Shown here: positions 1 through 7,802 of the stretch, piece by piece
Position numbering within the stretch: position 1 is the stretch's first letter
Layout: each line of letters opens with the position of its first letter
From: JANQHS01 sp965267505
GTDB taxonomy: Bacteria > Bacteroidota > Bacteroidia > Cytophagales > CCMP332
Assembly (NCBI GenBank): GCA_965267505.1
Contig: OZ254081.1
Span: 744,001-808,000 of the forward strand
Direction: 5' to 3'
DNA length: 64,000 nt
Notes under the pieces: generated by a model
Database searches by the model: none
Told to the model about the DNA's origin: nothing
Seen by the model: only the letters and a program-made list of their open reading frames with translations
Made by a program: the position numbers and the translations under genes

Positions 1-90
1 GTTCATGAGAAAAAACATTCCTTTTCCCCTCTTGATATTCTTTGGGATTACAAAAGCTTAGGGATAGGAAAAAAAGAAAAAGCGGTCTAA
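1..90 (+). CDS. C-terminal end of an unidentified protein (5' end outside window)
   Basis: The first 90 bases read as one open frame of 29 residues ending in TAA at 88-90. The tail is lysine-rich and contains FSPLDILWDYKSLG. Its stop overlaps the stop of the convergent TauE-like gene in the tetranucleotide CTAA, an arrangement seen at other convergent pairs in this window, which supports it as a real gene end. Too little is present to name a family. Confidence 0.5.
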   Translation, partial: VHEKKHSFSPLDILWDYKSLGIGKKEKAV

Positions 91-857
91 ATGATACCAA
101 GAATCATCAATAAGGAGATCAGCATGATCCCAATGCTTACAAAAATTTGAACAAGATTAAGCGTCACTTTCTTCAAAAGTTGTCGTCCCAATAACGCTCC
201 CACGAAAGCGGCAAGGATCCCGCCTATCAAAACCGATAATTCTGGAAGATTTGAAGAGTCATAAAAAGCCTCTGAATACTGGCTGATCCTGGCGATATCA
301 ACGGCTATTGCAATCCACACTCCGGTGGCGATAAACTGTTCTTTGTTAAGCTTAAGTTGAATCAGAAACATGCTTCTAAATGCTCCTTGGTGGCCGGAGA
401 ATCCACCAAAGAATCCGGAGACTATACCTCCAAGGGCAAGGCTTGAGATGAACGATTTCTTCTTATTGAGTTCAAGCAACTCCAAAATTGAAAAAGCCAA
501 CATCAGTCCCCCAATCAAAACTTTATGAATGAATATTGGGTTTGTGGTTCCAAAAAGGTTTAACTCAAAGATTGGCTGAGAACTACTCAAATAGATCAAA
601 GCCCGGGACCCAAAAAAGGAGGCGATGAAAGCTGGGATTCCAAAGCCAAGGATCACCTTCAACGCTCCATATCTGCCAATAATGAAGCTCTTGAAAACAT
701 TATTACTCAAATGAACTATGGCGGTAGCGGCAACCGCAATTTCGGCCGGATAAAAAATCGCGAAAACAGGTAGTAAAATTGAGCCCAAGCCAAAACCCGA
801 GAAAAATGTTGCCAGGGAAGCCAGAAATGCAAATATTATAACTAAGATCAGCTCCAT
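87..857 (-). CDS. TauE/SafE family membrane permease
   Basis: Polytopic inner-membrane protein of about 256 residues. It resembles the TauE/SafE (sulfite exporter, formerly DUF81) family, whose members move small organosulfur or sulfite anions. The N-terminal hydrophobic segment (MELILVIIFAFLASLATFFS) is followed by glycine-rich FGLGSILLP, a typical first half-repeat. A second half around residues 145-165 has the matching glycine-rich GGIVSGFFGGFSGHQGAF. About eight hydrophobic segments are visible. The start was placed at the second methionine (857), just before the first membrane segment; an upstream ATG at 878 adds seven residues. Its stop overlaps a convergent gene at 87-90. The substrate cannot be told from sequence. 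Confidence 0.85.
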   Translation of the reverse strand: MELILVIIFAFLASLATFFSGFGLGSILLPVFAIFYPAEIAVAATAIVHLSNNVFKSFIIGRYGALKVILGFGIPAFIASFFGSRALIYLSSSQPIFELNLFGTTNPIFIHKVLIGGLMLAFSILELLELNKKKSFISSLALGGIVSGFFGGFSGHQGAFRSMFLIQLKLNKEQFIATGVWIAIAVDIARISQYSEAFYDSSNLPELSVLIGGILAAFVGALLGRQLLKKVTLNLVQIFVSIGIMLISLLMILGII

Positions 858-921
858 GAGGTTAAAAGCTAGCCTCAATAAATTTTTCGGACAAGATATT
901 CAAATTTTATGGGGGATTGCT

Positions 922-929
922 TAATTTTG
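922..929 (+). promoter_or_regulatory. Bacteroidota -7 promoter element for rpmE2
   Basis: TAATTTTG matches the Bacteroidota -7 consensus TAnnTTTG exactly and is followed by C. It ends 19 nt before the L31 start codon. No clear -33 TTTG is seen at the expected distance, so the call rests on the -7 element and its position. Confidence 0.5.
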
Positions 930-948
930 CAGGCCTAATTTTTAAACA

Positions 949-1194
949 ATGAAGAAGGACATACATCCTGATTATCACCCAGTAGTTTTCCACGATTCGG
1001 CAAGTGGCTTTGAATTCCTTACGAAGTCTACCTTGAATTCCGACGAAACTATCAAATGGAAAGACGGAAATTCTTATCCTTTGATAAAGATCGAGATCAG
1101 TTCTGCGTCTCATCCATTCTTTACTGGAAAGAAAATCTTTGTTGATACCGCTGGTAGAGTTGAGAAATTCAACAAAAAATATAAGAAGAGCTAG
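949..1194 (+). CDS. rpmE2: 50S ribosomal protein L31 type B
   Basis: An 81-residue ribosomal protein of the large subunit. It begins MKKDIHPDYHPVVF, diagnostic of L31, and continues with the family segments FLTKST, KWKDGNSYPL, EISSASHPFFTG and a basic C-terminus (VEKFNKKYKK). The zinc-binding cysteines of type A L31 are absent, so this is the zinc-independent type B form usual in Bacteroidota. It stands alone with its own promoter element upstream and a strong intrinsic terminator directly downstream, so it is probably monocistronic. Confidence 0.98.
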   Translation: MKKDIHPDYHPVVFHDSASGFEFLTKSTLNSDETIKWKDGNSYPLIKIEISSASHPFFTGKKIFVDTAGRVEKFNKKYKKS

Positions 1195-1215
1195 AAGAGA
1201 GCTGTAATGGTTCGG

Positions 1216-1242
1216 AAGCCTCCCTTGGGAGGCTTTTTTTTT
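1216..1242 (+). terminator. Intrinsic terminator after rpmE2
   Basis: Perfect inverted repeat AAGCCTCCC-TT-GGGAGGCTT (1216-1235), effectively a 4-nt loop, running into an uninterrupted T tract to 1242. It lies 22 nt after the L31 stop codon. Confidence 0.93.
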
Positions 1243-1278
1243 GCCCAAAATCCAGAACAAAGGGAAGCATTGCTTTAC

Positions 1279-1286
1279 TATTTTTG
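1279..1286 (+). promoter_or_regulatory. Bacteroidota -7 promoter element for the glmU-like operon
   Basis: TATTTTTG matches TAnnTTTG and ends 5 nt before the ATG at 1292, implying a nearly leaderless transcript. No convincing -33 element was found, so this is a moderate call. Confidence 0.4.
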
Positions 1287-1291
1287 GAACC

Positions 1292-2467
1292 ATGAACTTT
1301 GGATTCTTCGACCCGAAAGAAACAAGGGAAGATCTTCTCCCTTTAACTTACACCCGACCTTGCTCCGAATTGAGGGTTGGGGTGCTCACCATCAGGGAAA
1401 AATGGGAAACTCAGTTGGGACACATCCAAAATTTCCTTACCCAGGATTACCTCAGTGAAAAATATCAAAACGATGGGTCGGAAACGGTTTGGATAAATGG
1501 ATGTCTGATTCCCAGTGATTCCATTATTACTGAAATAAAGAACCTCAAGGAAGGAGAATCTCTAATTTCCGAAGGGAGGGTTTTGGCCTACAGTGCCAAG
1601 GAGACCAATTTATCAGACTCTGGTGCCCTTAAAGAAATTGAATCCTCTTCCAATCCCGAATTGATAGAACATCTATGGGATATATTTTCGAAAGCCGGAG
1701 AGCAGATCTCTGCGGACCTGGAAAGGTCCGATTTTAATAGAGGGAAGAATCAAGACCCTTTTACCCGGATCTATAATGAGGATGCTGTTTATCTCCATCC
1801 AAGTAGCAGAGTCAAAGCATCTATTTTGAACGCAGAAGAAGGACCAATAATAATTGATGAAGGAGCTGTGGTGCATGAGGGCTCAATTCTTTACGGACCC
1901 TTATACGTTGGCAAAGGAAGTCAAATTAGCCCCGGATCAAAGATCAGGTCTAACACATCTATCGGGCCCTTTTGCAAAGTTGGTGGAGAAGTAAATAATG
2001 TTGTATTCCAGGCTTACTCAAACAAAGGCCACGATGGTTTTCTTGGGAATGCCGTAATTGGAGAATGGTGCAACCTGGGTGCCGACACAAATAATTCAAA
2101 TCTTAAAAACAACTACGACGAGGTTAAGCTGTGGAATTTCAGGATAGGTCGATTCGAGAAAACAGGTTTACAATTTTGTGGTTTGGTAATGGGAGATCAT
2201 TCCAAATGTTCAATCAATACCATGTTTAACACAGGAACCGTAACAGGTATTGGGGCAAACATCTTTGGTGCTGGATTCCATGCTAATTTCATTCCTTCAT
2301 TTTCCTGGGGAGGCCCTCAGGGAAGAACTACCTTTCATTTAAAAAGATTTCTGGAAACAGCCAGGATCGTAATGAAACGAAGGAATATGGAATTGGATGA
2401 GCGAGATGAAAAGATCTTTGAATCCATATTTAATAGTACAGCCAATTACCGAAGCTGGGAGAAATGA
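1292..2467 (+). CDS. Bacteroidota-type GlmU-like sugar-1-phosphate nucleotidyltransferase/acyltransferase
   Basis: A 391-residue protein of the alternative GlmU family of Bacteroidota, likely making or activating UDP-N-acetylglucosamine for cell-wall precursors. The N-terminal half carries LLPLTYTRPCSELRVGVLTI, the diverged nucleotidyltransferase motif with a conserved TRP near the start. The C-terminal half (roughly residues 170-330) is a left-handed beta-helix of hexapeptide repeats (VHEGSILYGPLYVGKGSQI, IRSNTSIGPFCKVGGEV) including GHDGFLGNAVIGEWCNLGA. The start was placed at ATG 1292, matching the family N-terminus MNFGFFD; a TTG at 1241 lies inside the upstream terminator. It is first in a tight operon and overlaps the next gene by 4 bp (ATGA). 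Confidence 0.88.
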   Translation: MNFGFFDPKETREDLLPLTYTRPCSELRVGVLTIREKWETQLGHIQNFLTQDYLSEKYQNDGSETVWINGCLIPSDSIITEIKNLKEGESLISEGRVLAYSAKETNLSDSGALKEIESSSNPELIEHLWDIFSKAGEQISADLERSDFNRGKNQDPFTRIYNEDAVYLHPSSRVKASILNAEEGPIIIDEGAVVHEGSILYGPLYVGKGSQISPGSKIRSNTSIGPFCKVGGEVNNVVFQAYSNKGHDGFLGNAVIGEWCNLGADTNNSNLKNNYDEVKLWNFRIGRFEKTGLQFCGLVMGDHSKCSINTMFNTGTVTGIGANIFGAGFHANFIPSFSWGGPQGRTTFHLKRFLETARIVMKRRNMELDERDEKIFESIFNSTANYRSWEK

Positions 2468-3609
2468 GATTTGGGGAATTTCCGGGATTAGAATCTGAAA
2501 AGAGAAAACTTACCGATATGGTAAGGAATGGAAGGTTGGGCCATGCCCATCTATTTGCTTCAAATGAAGGAGGTTCTGCTTTTCCCTTGGCTCTTGCTTT
2601 CGCTACTTATCTGAATTGCGAAGATCGGGGAGAGACCGACTCTTGTGGGACATGTCCCTCATGCCAGAAAATGAAGAAACTGATCCATCCGGATCTTCAT
2701 TTTTCTTTCCCAATTTCAACGACGGAAAAATTCAAAAACACCAAGGACATTAAATGTGAGTTCTTCTTGAATTCATGGAGGGAGTTTATTGCTGAAAACC
2801 CCTTTCCATCCTTTGAGGCCTGGGCTGATGACTTCATAAAAAATGAAAAGGGTTCTGCTTCAAAAAATCTTAGCATCCTCATCCGGGAAGCGAGAGAGAT
2901 AGTTAGTACCCAGGCTTTGTCCAGGTATGAAGGAAAATACAAAGTGTTTCTGATCTGGAATTCTGAGAGGCTCAATGATGAGGCGGCCAACACCCTTCTA
3001 AAAGTATTAGAAGAACCTACTGATGGAACCATATTCATATTGGTTACACATAAGTTGGATTCTCACTTAAAGACCATGTTATCTAGGCTACAGATACATT
3101 CTTTTCCTCCCTTAGCAAGTCCAGAAGTATCAGTGGTCCTCCAGGAAAAGTACTCTATCCAAAAAGATATCTCTGATAAGTCTGCTGCCCTTTCGGGAGG
3201 AAGTATTTCAGAGGCACTGCATATTTCAGGCAATCCAAATCGAGTCGACTTCGAACAGATACAAGCTTGGTTTAGGGCCTGCTTCAGCCTTAATTATTCA
3301 ATTCTTTTTCAATTGGCTGAGGAATTTTCACGGGCAAGAAATATGGAAAAGAAAAGCTACTTCCTTGTAGCCTTGAAAGTACTTGAAAACTCCATTCATT
3401 CCGGAAATTCAGAGAGAATGAAAGGTTGGAATCAAAACCTGCTTTCTTTCTTCTCAGGATTTAAGAAAAATGTTCCTTTGGAAAATTTTGATCCTATCAG
3501 AAAGGATCTCGAAGAAGGGCTTTACCTTTTGGAACGAAACATCCAGGCACGACTTTTATTTTTGCAGCTAAGTATTAAACTCAACCGACACTTTACAAAC
3601 AGGAATTAA
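2464..3609 (+). CDS. holB: DNA polymerase III subunit delta prime
   Basis: Clamp-loader subunit of the replicative polymerase, 381 residues. After the opening FPGLESEKRKL and the loader segment GRLGHAHLFASN there is a four-cysteine zinc module (C-x8-C-x2-C-x2-C around residues 52-66) and HPDLHFSFP. Later, FLIWNSERLNDEAANTLLKVLEEP is the Walker B-like and sensor region typical of delta prime and DnaX. The P-loop position (SNEGGSAFPLA) lacks the GKT triad, as expected for a subunit that does not hydrolyse ATP. It overlaps the upstream gene by 4 bp and abuts the cyclophilin gene, so it sits mid-operon. Confidence 0.92.
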   Translation: MRFGEFPGLESEKRKLTDMVRNGRLGHAHLFASNEGGSAFPLALAFATYLNCEDRGETDSCGTCPSCQKMKKLIHPDLHFSFPISTTEKFKNTKDIKCEFFLNSWREFIAENPFPSFEAWADDFIKNEKGSASKNLSILIREAREIVSTQALSRYEGKYKVFLIWNSERLNDEAANTLLKVLEEPTDGTIFILVTHKLDSHLKTMLSRLQIHSFPPLASPEVSVVLQEKYSIQKDISDKSAALSGGSISEALHISGNPNRVDFEQIQAWFRACFSLNYSILFQLAEEFSRARNMEKKSYFLVALKVLENSIHSGNSERMKGWNQNLLSFFSGFKKNVPLENFDPIRKDLEEGLYLLERNIQARLLFLQLSIKLNRHFTNRN

Positions 3610-4317
3610 ATGAGAAACGCAATCTTTTTACTTCTTCTTTTCTCTCTCTCATGTGGATTTTCCAAGTCTTCAAAAAAAGAAACCGTAGTAATCATCTCAA
3701 CAGAATTTGGAGATATGCATGCTATTCTTTTCGATCAGACTTTGAAGCACAAAGAGAACTTTATAAAACTGGCCAATGAGGGCTATTTTGATTCCACAAC
3801 TTTTCACAGGGTACTTCCTCAATTTATGATCCAGGGAGGCTCCCCTACCAGCAAGGATGAGGATCCCAATAACGATGGAATTGGCGGACCAGGGTACACC
3901 GTAGATGCAGAATTCAAAAGGAACCTTTTACATTTCAAGGGAGCAATTGCAGCTGCGCGGCAACCCGATCAAGTGAACCCGGAAAAAAAATCCAGTGGAA
4001 GTCAATTCTACATTGTTGAGGGAGTAAAGGTGGAGGACGCCCAACTCAAACAATTGGGAAACCAAAGAGGCTGGAGATATACCCCTGAAGAAGTAAAAAG
4101 ATTCAAGGAGGAAGGTGGTTATCCATGGCTGGACCTGGATTACACTGTTTTTGGAGAGGTTATAAGTGGACTTGAAGTAATTGAAATAATTTCGGGCCAG
4201 CCCAGAGATAGGGCTAATAGGCCTTTGGAAAACGTTTACATGAAAGTTTCCATAAAGGAAATGAGTCGCAAAAAGATCCTTAAGGAATTCGGTTACGAAT
4301 TCAGTGAAGAACTATAG
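3610..4317 (+). CDS. Cyclophilin-type peptidylprolyl isomerase, lipoprotein
   Basis: A 235-residue prolyl cis-trans isomerase probably tethered in the envelope. A short hydrophobic signal ends in the lipobox LSCG near residue 15. The cyclophilin core is clear: FHRVLPQFMIQGGSP carries the catalytic Arg, Phe, Met and Gln; SSGSQFYIV and DYTVFGEVISGLEVIEII complete the barrel. About 30 extra residues between the last two segments (around VEDAQLKQLGNQRGW) are common in bacteroidetes cyclophilins. The start directly follows the holB stop with no gap, so it is translated within the same operon. Confidence 0.93.
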   Translation: MRNAIFLLLLFSLSCGFSKSSKKETVVIISTEFGDMHAILFDQTLKHKENFIKLANEGYFDSTTFHRVLPQFMIQGGSPTSKDEDPNNDGIGGPGYTVDAEFKRNLLHFKGAIAAARQPDQVNPEKKSSGSQFYIVEGVKVEDAQLKQLGNQRGWRYTPEEVKRFKEEGGYPWLDLDYTVFGEVISGLEVIEIISGQPRDRANRPLENVYMKVSIKEMSRKKILKEFGYEFSEEL

Positions 4318-4319
4318 AA

Positions 4320-5228
4320 TTGGGCAAGATCCTGATCACCGGCTCTAACGGTCTGCTCGGCCAAAACCTGGTATGGCAATGCCAAAAGAAGGGTCAGGAA
4401 TTCCTTGCTACTTCAAGTGGGAAAAACCGAAATCCTGAATTAAACCCAAGTTCATTTCATCCCCTTGATATTACAGACCATAGAGCTGTTGAAGAAATAA
4501 TTGGTAGGTATCGGCCTGAGGCCATAATCAATACAGCTGCTATGACTCAGGTAGATCAATGTGAGACTGAAAAAGACAAATGCAGAAGCCTTAATGTTCA
4601 TGGGGTCGAAAACCTTTTGAAGGCGGCTGAATCTTACGGAAGCAAATTGATCCATTTGAGCACCGATTTCATTTTTGACGGGATGATGGGGATGTACAAG
4701 GAATCAGATATTCCCAACCCATTGAGTTTCTATGGACAATCAAAATTGGATGCAGAAAATTTGATCCTTTCCAAAGGAGGAGATCATTCAATTGTAAGGA
4801 CTGTTTTGGTTTATGGGTTTGTACCAAATATGTCCAGGTCCAATATAGTTCTGTGGGTCAAAAACAGTTTGGAAAATGGCAAGGAGATCCAGGTGGTTAA
4901 TGATCAATGGAGAACTCCAACACTTGCTGAAGATCTTGCCCAAGGATGTCTTTTGATCTTTAAAAAGAAAGCTGGGGGAATTTTTCATATTTCAGGGGAA
5001 GAATTACTTACTCCTTATGACATCGCCATAAGGGTCGCCGAGCACTTTGGATTAGATAAAGATCTCATCAAAGAAACAGATGGCTCAAAATTTACGCAGG
5101 CAGCTAAAAGACCTCCAAAAACCGGCTTTGATATCTCAAAGGCTAAAAACATGTTGGGATATAAACCTTTGAGCCTGGAGGAGGGCCTTGAAAAAACAAA
5201 TAACTCCATGTTGAAATACGCTGAATAA
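4320..5228 (+). CDS. RfbD-like dTDP-4-dehydrorhamnose reductase family protein (TTG start)
   Basis: A 302-residue short-chain dehydrogenase of the extended SDR/RmlD group. The N-terminal Rossmann motif is ILITGSNGLLGQNL (GxxGxxG). The catalytic pair is YGQSK near residue 140, preceded by STDFIFDG, as in RmlD where the same loop reads STDYVFDG. The likely activity is NAD(P)H-dependent reduction of a dTDP-4-keto sugar, but no other rhamnose gene is nearby, so the substrate is uncertain. The only start compatible with the intact Rossmann motif is TTG at 4320, 2 nt after the cyclophilin stop. It is the last gene of the operon. Confidence 0.82.
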   Translation: MGKILITGSNGLLGQNLVWQCQKKGQEFLATSSGKNRNPELNPSSFHPLDITDHRAVEEIIGRYRPEAIINTAAMTQVDQCETEKDKCRSLNVHGVENLLKAAESYGSKLIHLSTDFIFDGMMGMYKESDIPNPLSFYGQSKLDAENLILSKGGDHSIVRTVLVYGFVPNMSRSNIVLWVKNSLENGKEIQVVNDQWRTPTLAEDLAQGCLLIFKKKAGGIFHISGEELLTPYDIAIRVAEHFGLDKDLIKETDGSKFTQAAKRPPKTGFDISKAKNMLGYKPLSLEEGLEKTNNSMLKYAE

Positions 5229-5275
5229 GTAGAAATAAGGGTTTTTCTATTTTAGCCAATTCGCAAAATCGTATC

Positions 5276-6826
5276 ATGAGGAAATTACTGCAGAATTCAA
5301 TCTTTATCCTATTAGCGATCCTTTGTTTTTCCTGCGCCCCAGAGGTTGCGGGAGAATCAAATTTTGAGGAGTCGGTAAATCGCATCATCGAGGAATCAGT
5401 AGGTCCTTATCTGGACATTATTAGCAATGCGATATTTTTCGCAGTCCCCTTAGGTGGAGGAGCTTCCATGCCATTCGTCATCATTTGGTTGCTGGTTGGA
5501 GCGGCCTTTTTCACCTATTACATGCGATTCATAAACTTCCGTGGATTTAAACATGCAATAGATATTGTCCGGGGTCGCTATGATGACCCCAATGATCCGG
5601 GGGAGGTAAGTCACTTTCAGGCTTTGACAGCAGCCCTTTCAGGAACTGTGGGTCTTGGAAATATTGCAGGAGTTGCAATCGCGGTATCCATTGGAGGCCC
5701 AGGAGCAACCTTTTGGATGATAACCGCCGGCTTACTTGGCATGACCTCCAAGTTTGTGGAATGTACTCTTGGCGTAAAGTATAGGGACGTCCACGAAGAT
5801 GGTACCATTTCCGGTGGGCCTATGTACTACCTTACCAAAGGATTAAAAGCCAAAGGATATGCAACCCTTGGAAAGATCTGTGCGATCACTTTCGCGATCT
5901 TTTGCATTGGTGGCTCATTTGGTGGAGGAAACATGGCCCAGATCAATCAGGCGACGGAACAGTTTGTTAATGTGACAGGAGGAGAAAGCAGTTTCCTTTT
6001 TGGAAAGGAATGGCTTTTCGGATTGGGAATGGCAATAGTTGTAGGTCTGATCATTATCGGGGGAATTAAAAGTATAGTAAAGGTTACGGATAAGATCGTG
6101 CCCATCATGGTAGGAGTCTACTTGTTGGCAGCTGTGGTAATCATCGTTGCTAACATCAAAGATGTACCCATGGCCATCTCAGCAATCTTTGTAGGAGCCT
6201 TTGCGCCGCATGCCATGTTTGGAGGTTTCCTTGGAGTTTTGATCCAGGGATTTAGAAGAGCCGCTTTTTCAAACGAGGCTGGTGTTGGATCAGCTTCAAT
6301 TGCTCACTCAGCAGCGAAAACTGAAGAACCTGTTTCAGAAGGAATAGTTGCCTTGCTGGAACCCTTTATCGACACAGTTGTGGTTTGTACCATGACCGCC
6401 ATCGTCATCATCATTACCAATCATGCAAATCCTGAAGTTGTAGGATCGGGACTTACCGGAGTTCAGCTAACCAGTAGTGCGTTTGAGTCAACAATATCCT
6501 GGTTCCCATATGTCCTTTCTGTAGCCGTGATCCTCTTTGGGTTATCCACCATGATCTCATGGTCATATTATGGTCTGAAATCATGGACTTTCCTTTTCGG
6601 AGAAAGCAAGTCAATGGATATCACCTATAAAGTGATATTTTGTTCCTTCGTGGTAATTGGTTCAGCCCTAAACATGCAAAAGGTCTTTGGGTTCAGCGAT
6701 GCGATGATCTTTGCTATGGCCTTCCCTAATGTTATTGGTCTTTACATTCTGGCTCCCGAAATCAAAAGGGATCTAAGTAAGTATCTAAGTGATGTAAAAA
6801 GCGGTGTGATCAAAAAATTCTGGTAA
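5276..6826 (+). CDS. Alanine/glycine:cation symporter (AGCS) family transporter
   Basis: A 516-residue inner-membrane symporter of the AGCS family (sodium:alanine/glycine). Family signatures are the segment LTAALSGTVGLGNIAGVAIAV and FRRAAFSNEAGVGSASIAHSAAKT, which line the substrate and cation site. About eleven membrane segments are visible. The N-terminus is an apparent signal sequence (IFILLAILCFSCAPEVAGE) before a short extracytoplasmic stretch; the FSCA resembles a lipobox but may not be processed. It has its own 47-nt upstream gap, and the HhH gene follows 7 nt after it, so the two may be co-transcribed. Confidence 0.92.
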   Translation: MRKLLQNSIFILLAILCFSCAPEVAGESNFEESVNRIIEESVGPYLDIISNAIFFAVPLGGGASMPFVIIWLLVGAAFFTYYMRFINFRGFKHAIDIVRGRYDDPNDPGEVSHFQALTAALSGTVGLGNIAGVAIAVSIGGPGATFWMITAGLLGMTSKFVECTLGVKYRDVHEDGTISGGPMYYLTKGLKAKGYATLGKICAITFAIFCIGGSFGGGNMAQINQATEQFVNVTGGESSFLFGKEWLFGLGMAIVVGLIIIGGIKSIVKVTDKIVPIMVGVYLLAAVVIIVANIKDVPMAISAIFVGAFAPHAMFGGFLGVLIQGFRRAAFSNEAGVGSASIAHSAAKTEEPVSEGIVALLEPFIDTVVVCTMTAIVIIITNHANPEVVGSGLTGVQLTSSAFESTISWFPYVLSVAVILFGLSTMISWSYYGLKSWTFLFGESKSMDITYKVIFCSFVVIGSALNMQKVFGFSDAMIFAMAFPNVIGLYILAPEIKRDLSKYLSDVKSGVIKKFW

Positions 6827-6833
6827 TGAAATA

Positions 6834-7721
6834 ATGTCTTCAAAATACCGGTGGTTCCTCTCAATATTCTCAGCAAGTGAACGAGAAGTAAATGGAACCA
6901 TCTTCCTTTATGTATTAACCTTGATTTGTCTTTCCACTTGGATTTGGACAAGGTATACCCAGAAGCCAGAGCCGTTGGAATACTCAATTTCTTACTTGAA
7001 AGAATTAGAAAGAGAGATTGAAAAAGAGGAGACAAAAGAATTTATTCTTCCTTCCAGGCCCTTTGACCCAAATAAAATAGAAGCTGATAAGTGGATTGCC
7101 TTAGGGCTAGAAAAATCCATTGCACAGAGAATAAGAAAATATCTTTCTAAGGGAGGAAAATTTGAAAATCCATCCGACCTAAAAAAGATCTATGGTTTTC
7201 CGGATGATTTCTTTGATCACATTAAGGGTCATTTAAAAATTTCTGAAATCAAACAGAAAATTGAAAGCCCTCCTTTTACAATTCCAATTGAATCGAAAGT
7301 CTCAAATAACATCGAGACATTGCATTTGATAGACTTGAACCTAAGCGATACAACAGTACTAAAAACCCTTCCTGGAATTGGATCCTATAGATCAAAAATG
7401 ATCGTTAAATACAGGGAGCTTCTTGGGGGGTTCTATCAAACCGAGCAATTAATTGAAGTTTACTCGGTCGACTCAATCCTATTTGAAGGATTAAGGGCCA
7501 GAGTAAAAGTAGACACCCTGGGTTTTAGCTTGAAAAAATTAAAGATCAATGAAACTGATTTTAAGAAGCTATTGTCTCACCCTTATTTAAGCTATGAACA
7601 GGTAAAAAATCTTGTGAATTTTAGGAAAAAGCATTCTGTGATCACTCAAAAAGACTTTTCAAGCTTTCCATTTATGGATCAAGAAGAAAAAAACAAGCTG
7701 GTCCCCTACCTGGTCTTTTAG
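6834..7721 (+). CDS. Membrane-anchored helix-hairpin-helix (ComEA-like) protein
   Basis: A 295-residue protein with one N-terminal membrane segment (IFLYVLTLICLSTWIW, residues about 25-40), so the rest is probably periplasmic. Three consecutive helix-hairpin-helix units are visible: around residues 78-120 (ALGLEKSIAQRIRKYLSKGG), 165-215 (LKTLPGIGSYRSKMIVKYRE, the clearest HhH) and 240-280 (SYEQVKNLVNFRKKH). HhH units bind DNA backbone; ComEA uses them to bind incoming DNA during competence. Whether this one does so is inference. It follows the AGCS transporter by 7 nt. No competence genes are adjacent. Confidence 0.8.
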   Translation: MSSKYRWFLSIFSASEREVNGTIFLYVLTLICLSTWIWTRYTQKPEPLEYSISYLKELEREIEKEETKEFILPSRPFDPNKIEADKWIALGLEKSIAQRIRKYLSKGGKFENPSDLKKIYGFPDDFFDHIKGHLKISEIKQKIESPPFTIPIESKVSNNIETLHLIDLNLSDTTVLKTLPGIGSYRSKMIVKYRELLGGFYQTEQLIEVYSVDSILFEGLRARVKVDTLGFSLKKLKINETDFKKLLSHPYLSYEQVKNLVNFRKKHSVITQKDFSSFPFMDQEEKNKLVPYLVF

Positions 7722-7802
7722 GGATGTTAAGATTTAGTAATCTGCCATTTTAGATGCTGATAAGAGGGAATAATTATTAAATTTCAGGTTCCTTGATGTA
7801 CT

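Noticed and set aside
1207..1458. Plus-strand open frame beginning at the L31 terminator
   Set aside because: It starts within the terminator region and overlaps the GlmU-like gene in another frame; composition is unlike a protein.
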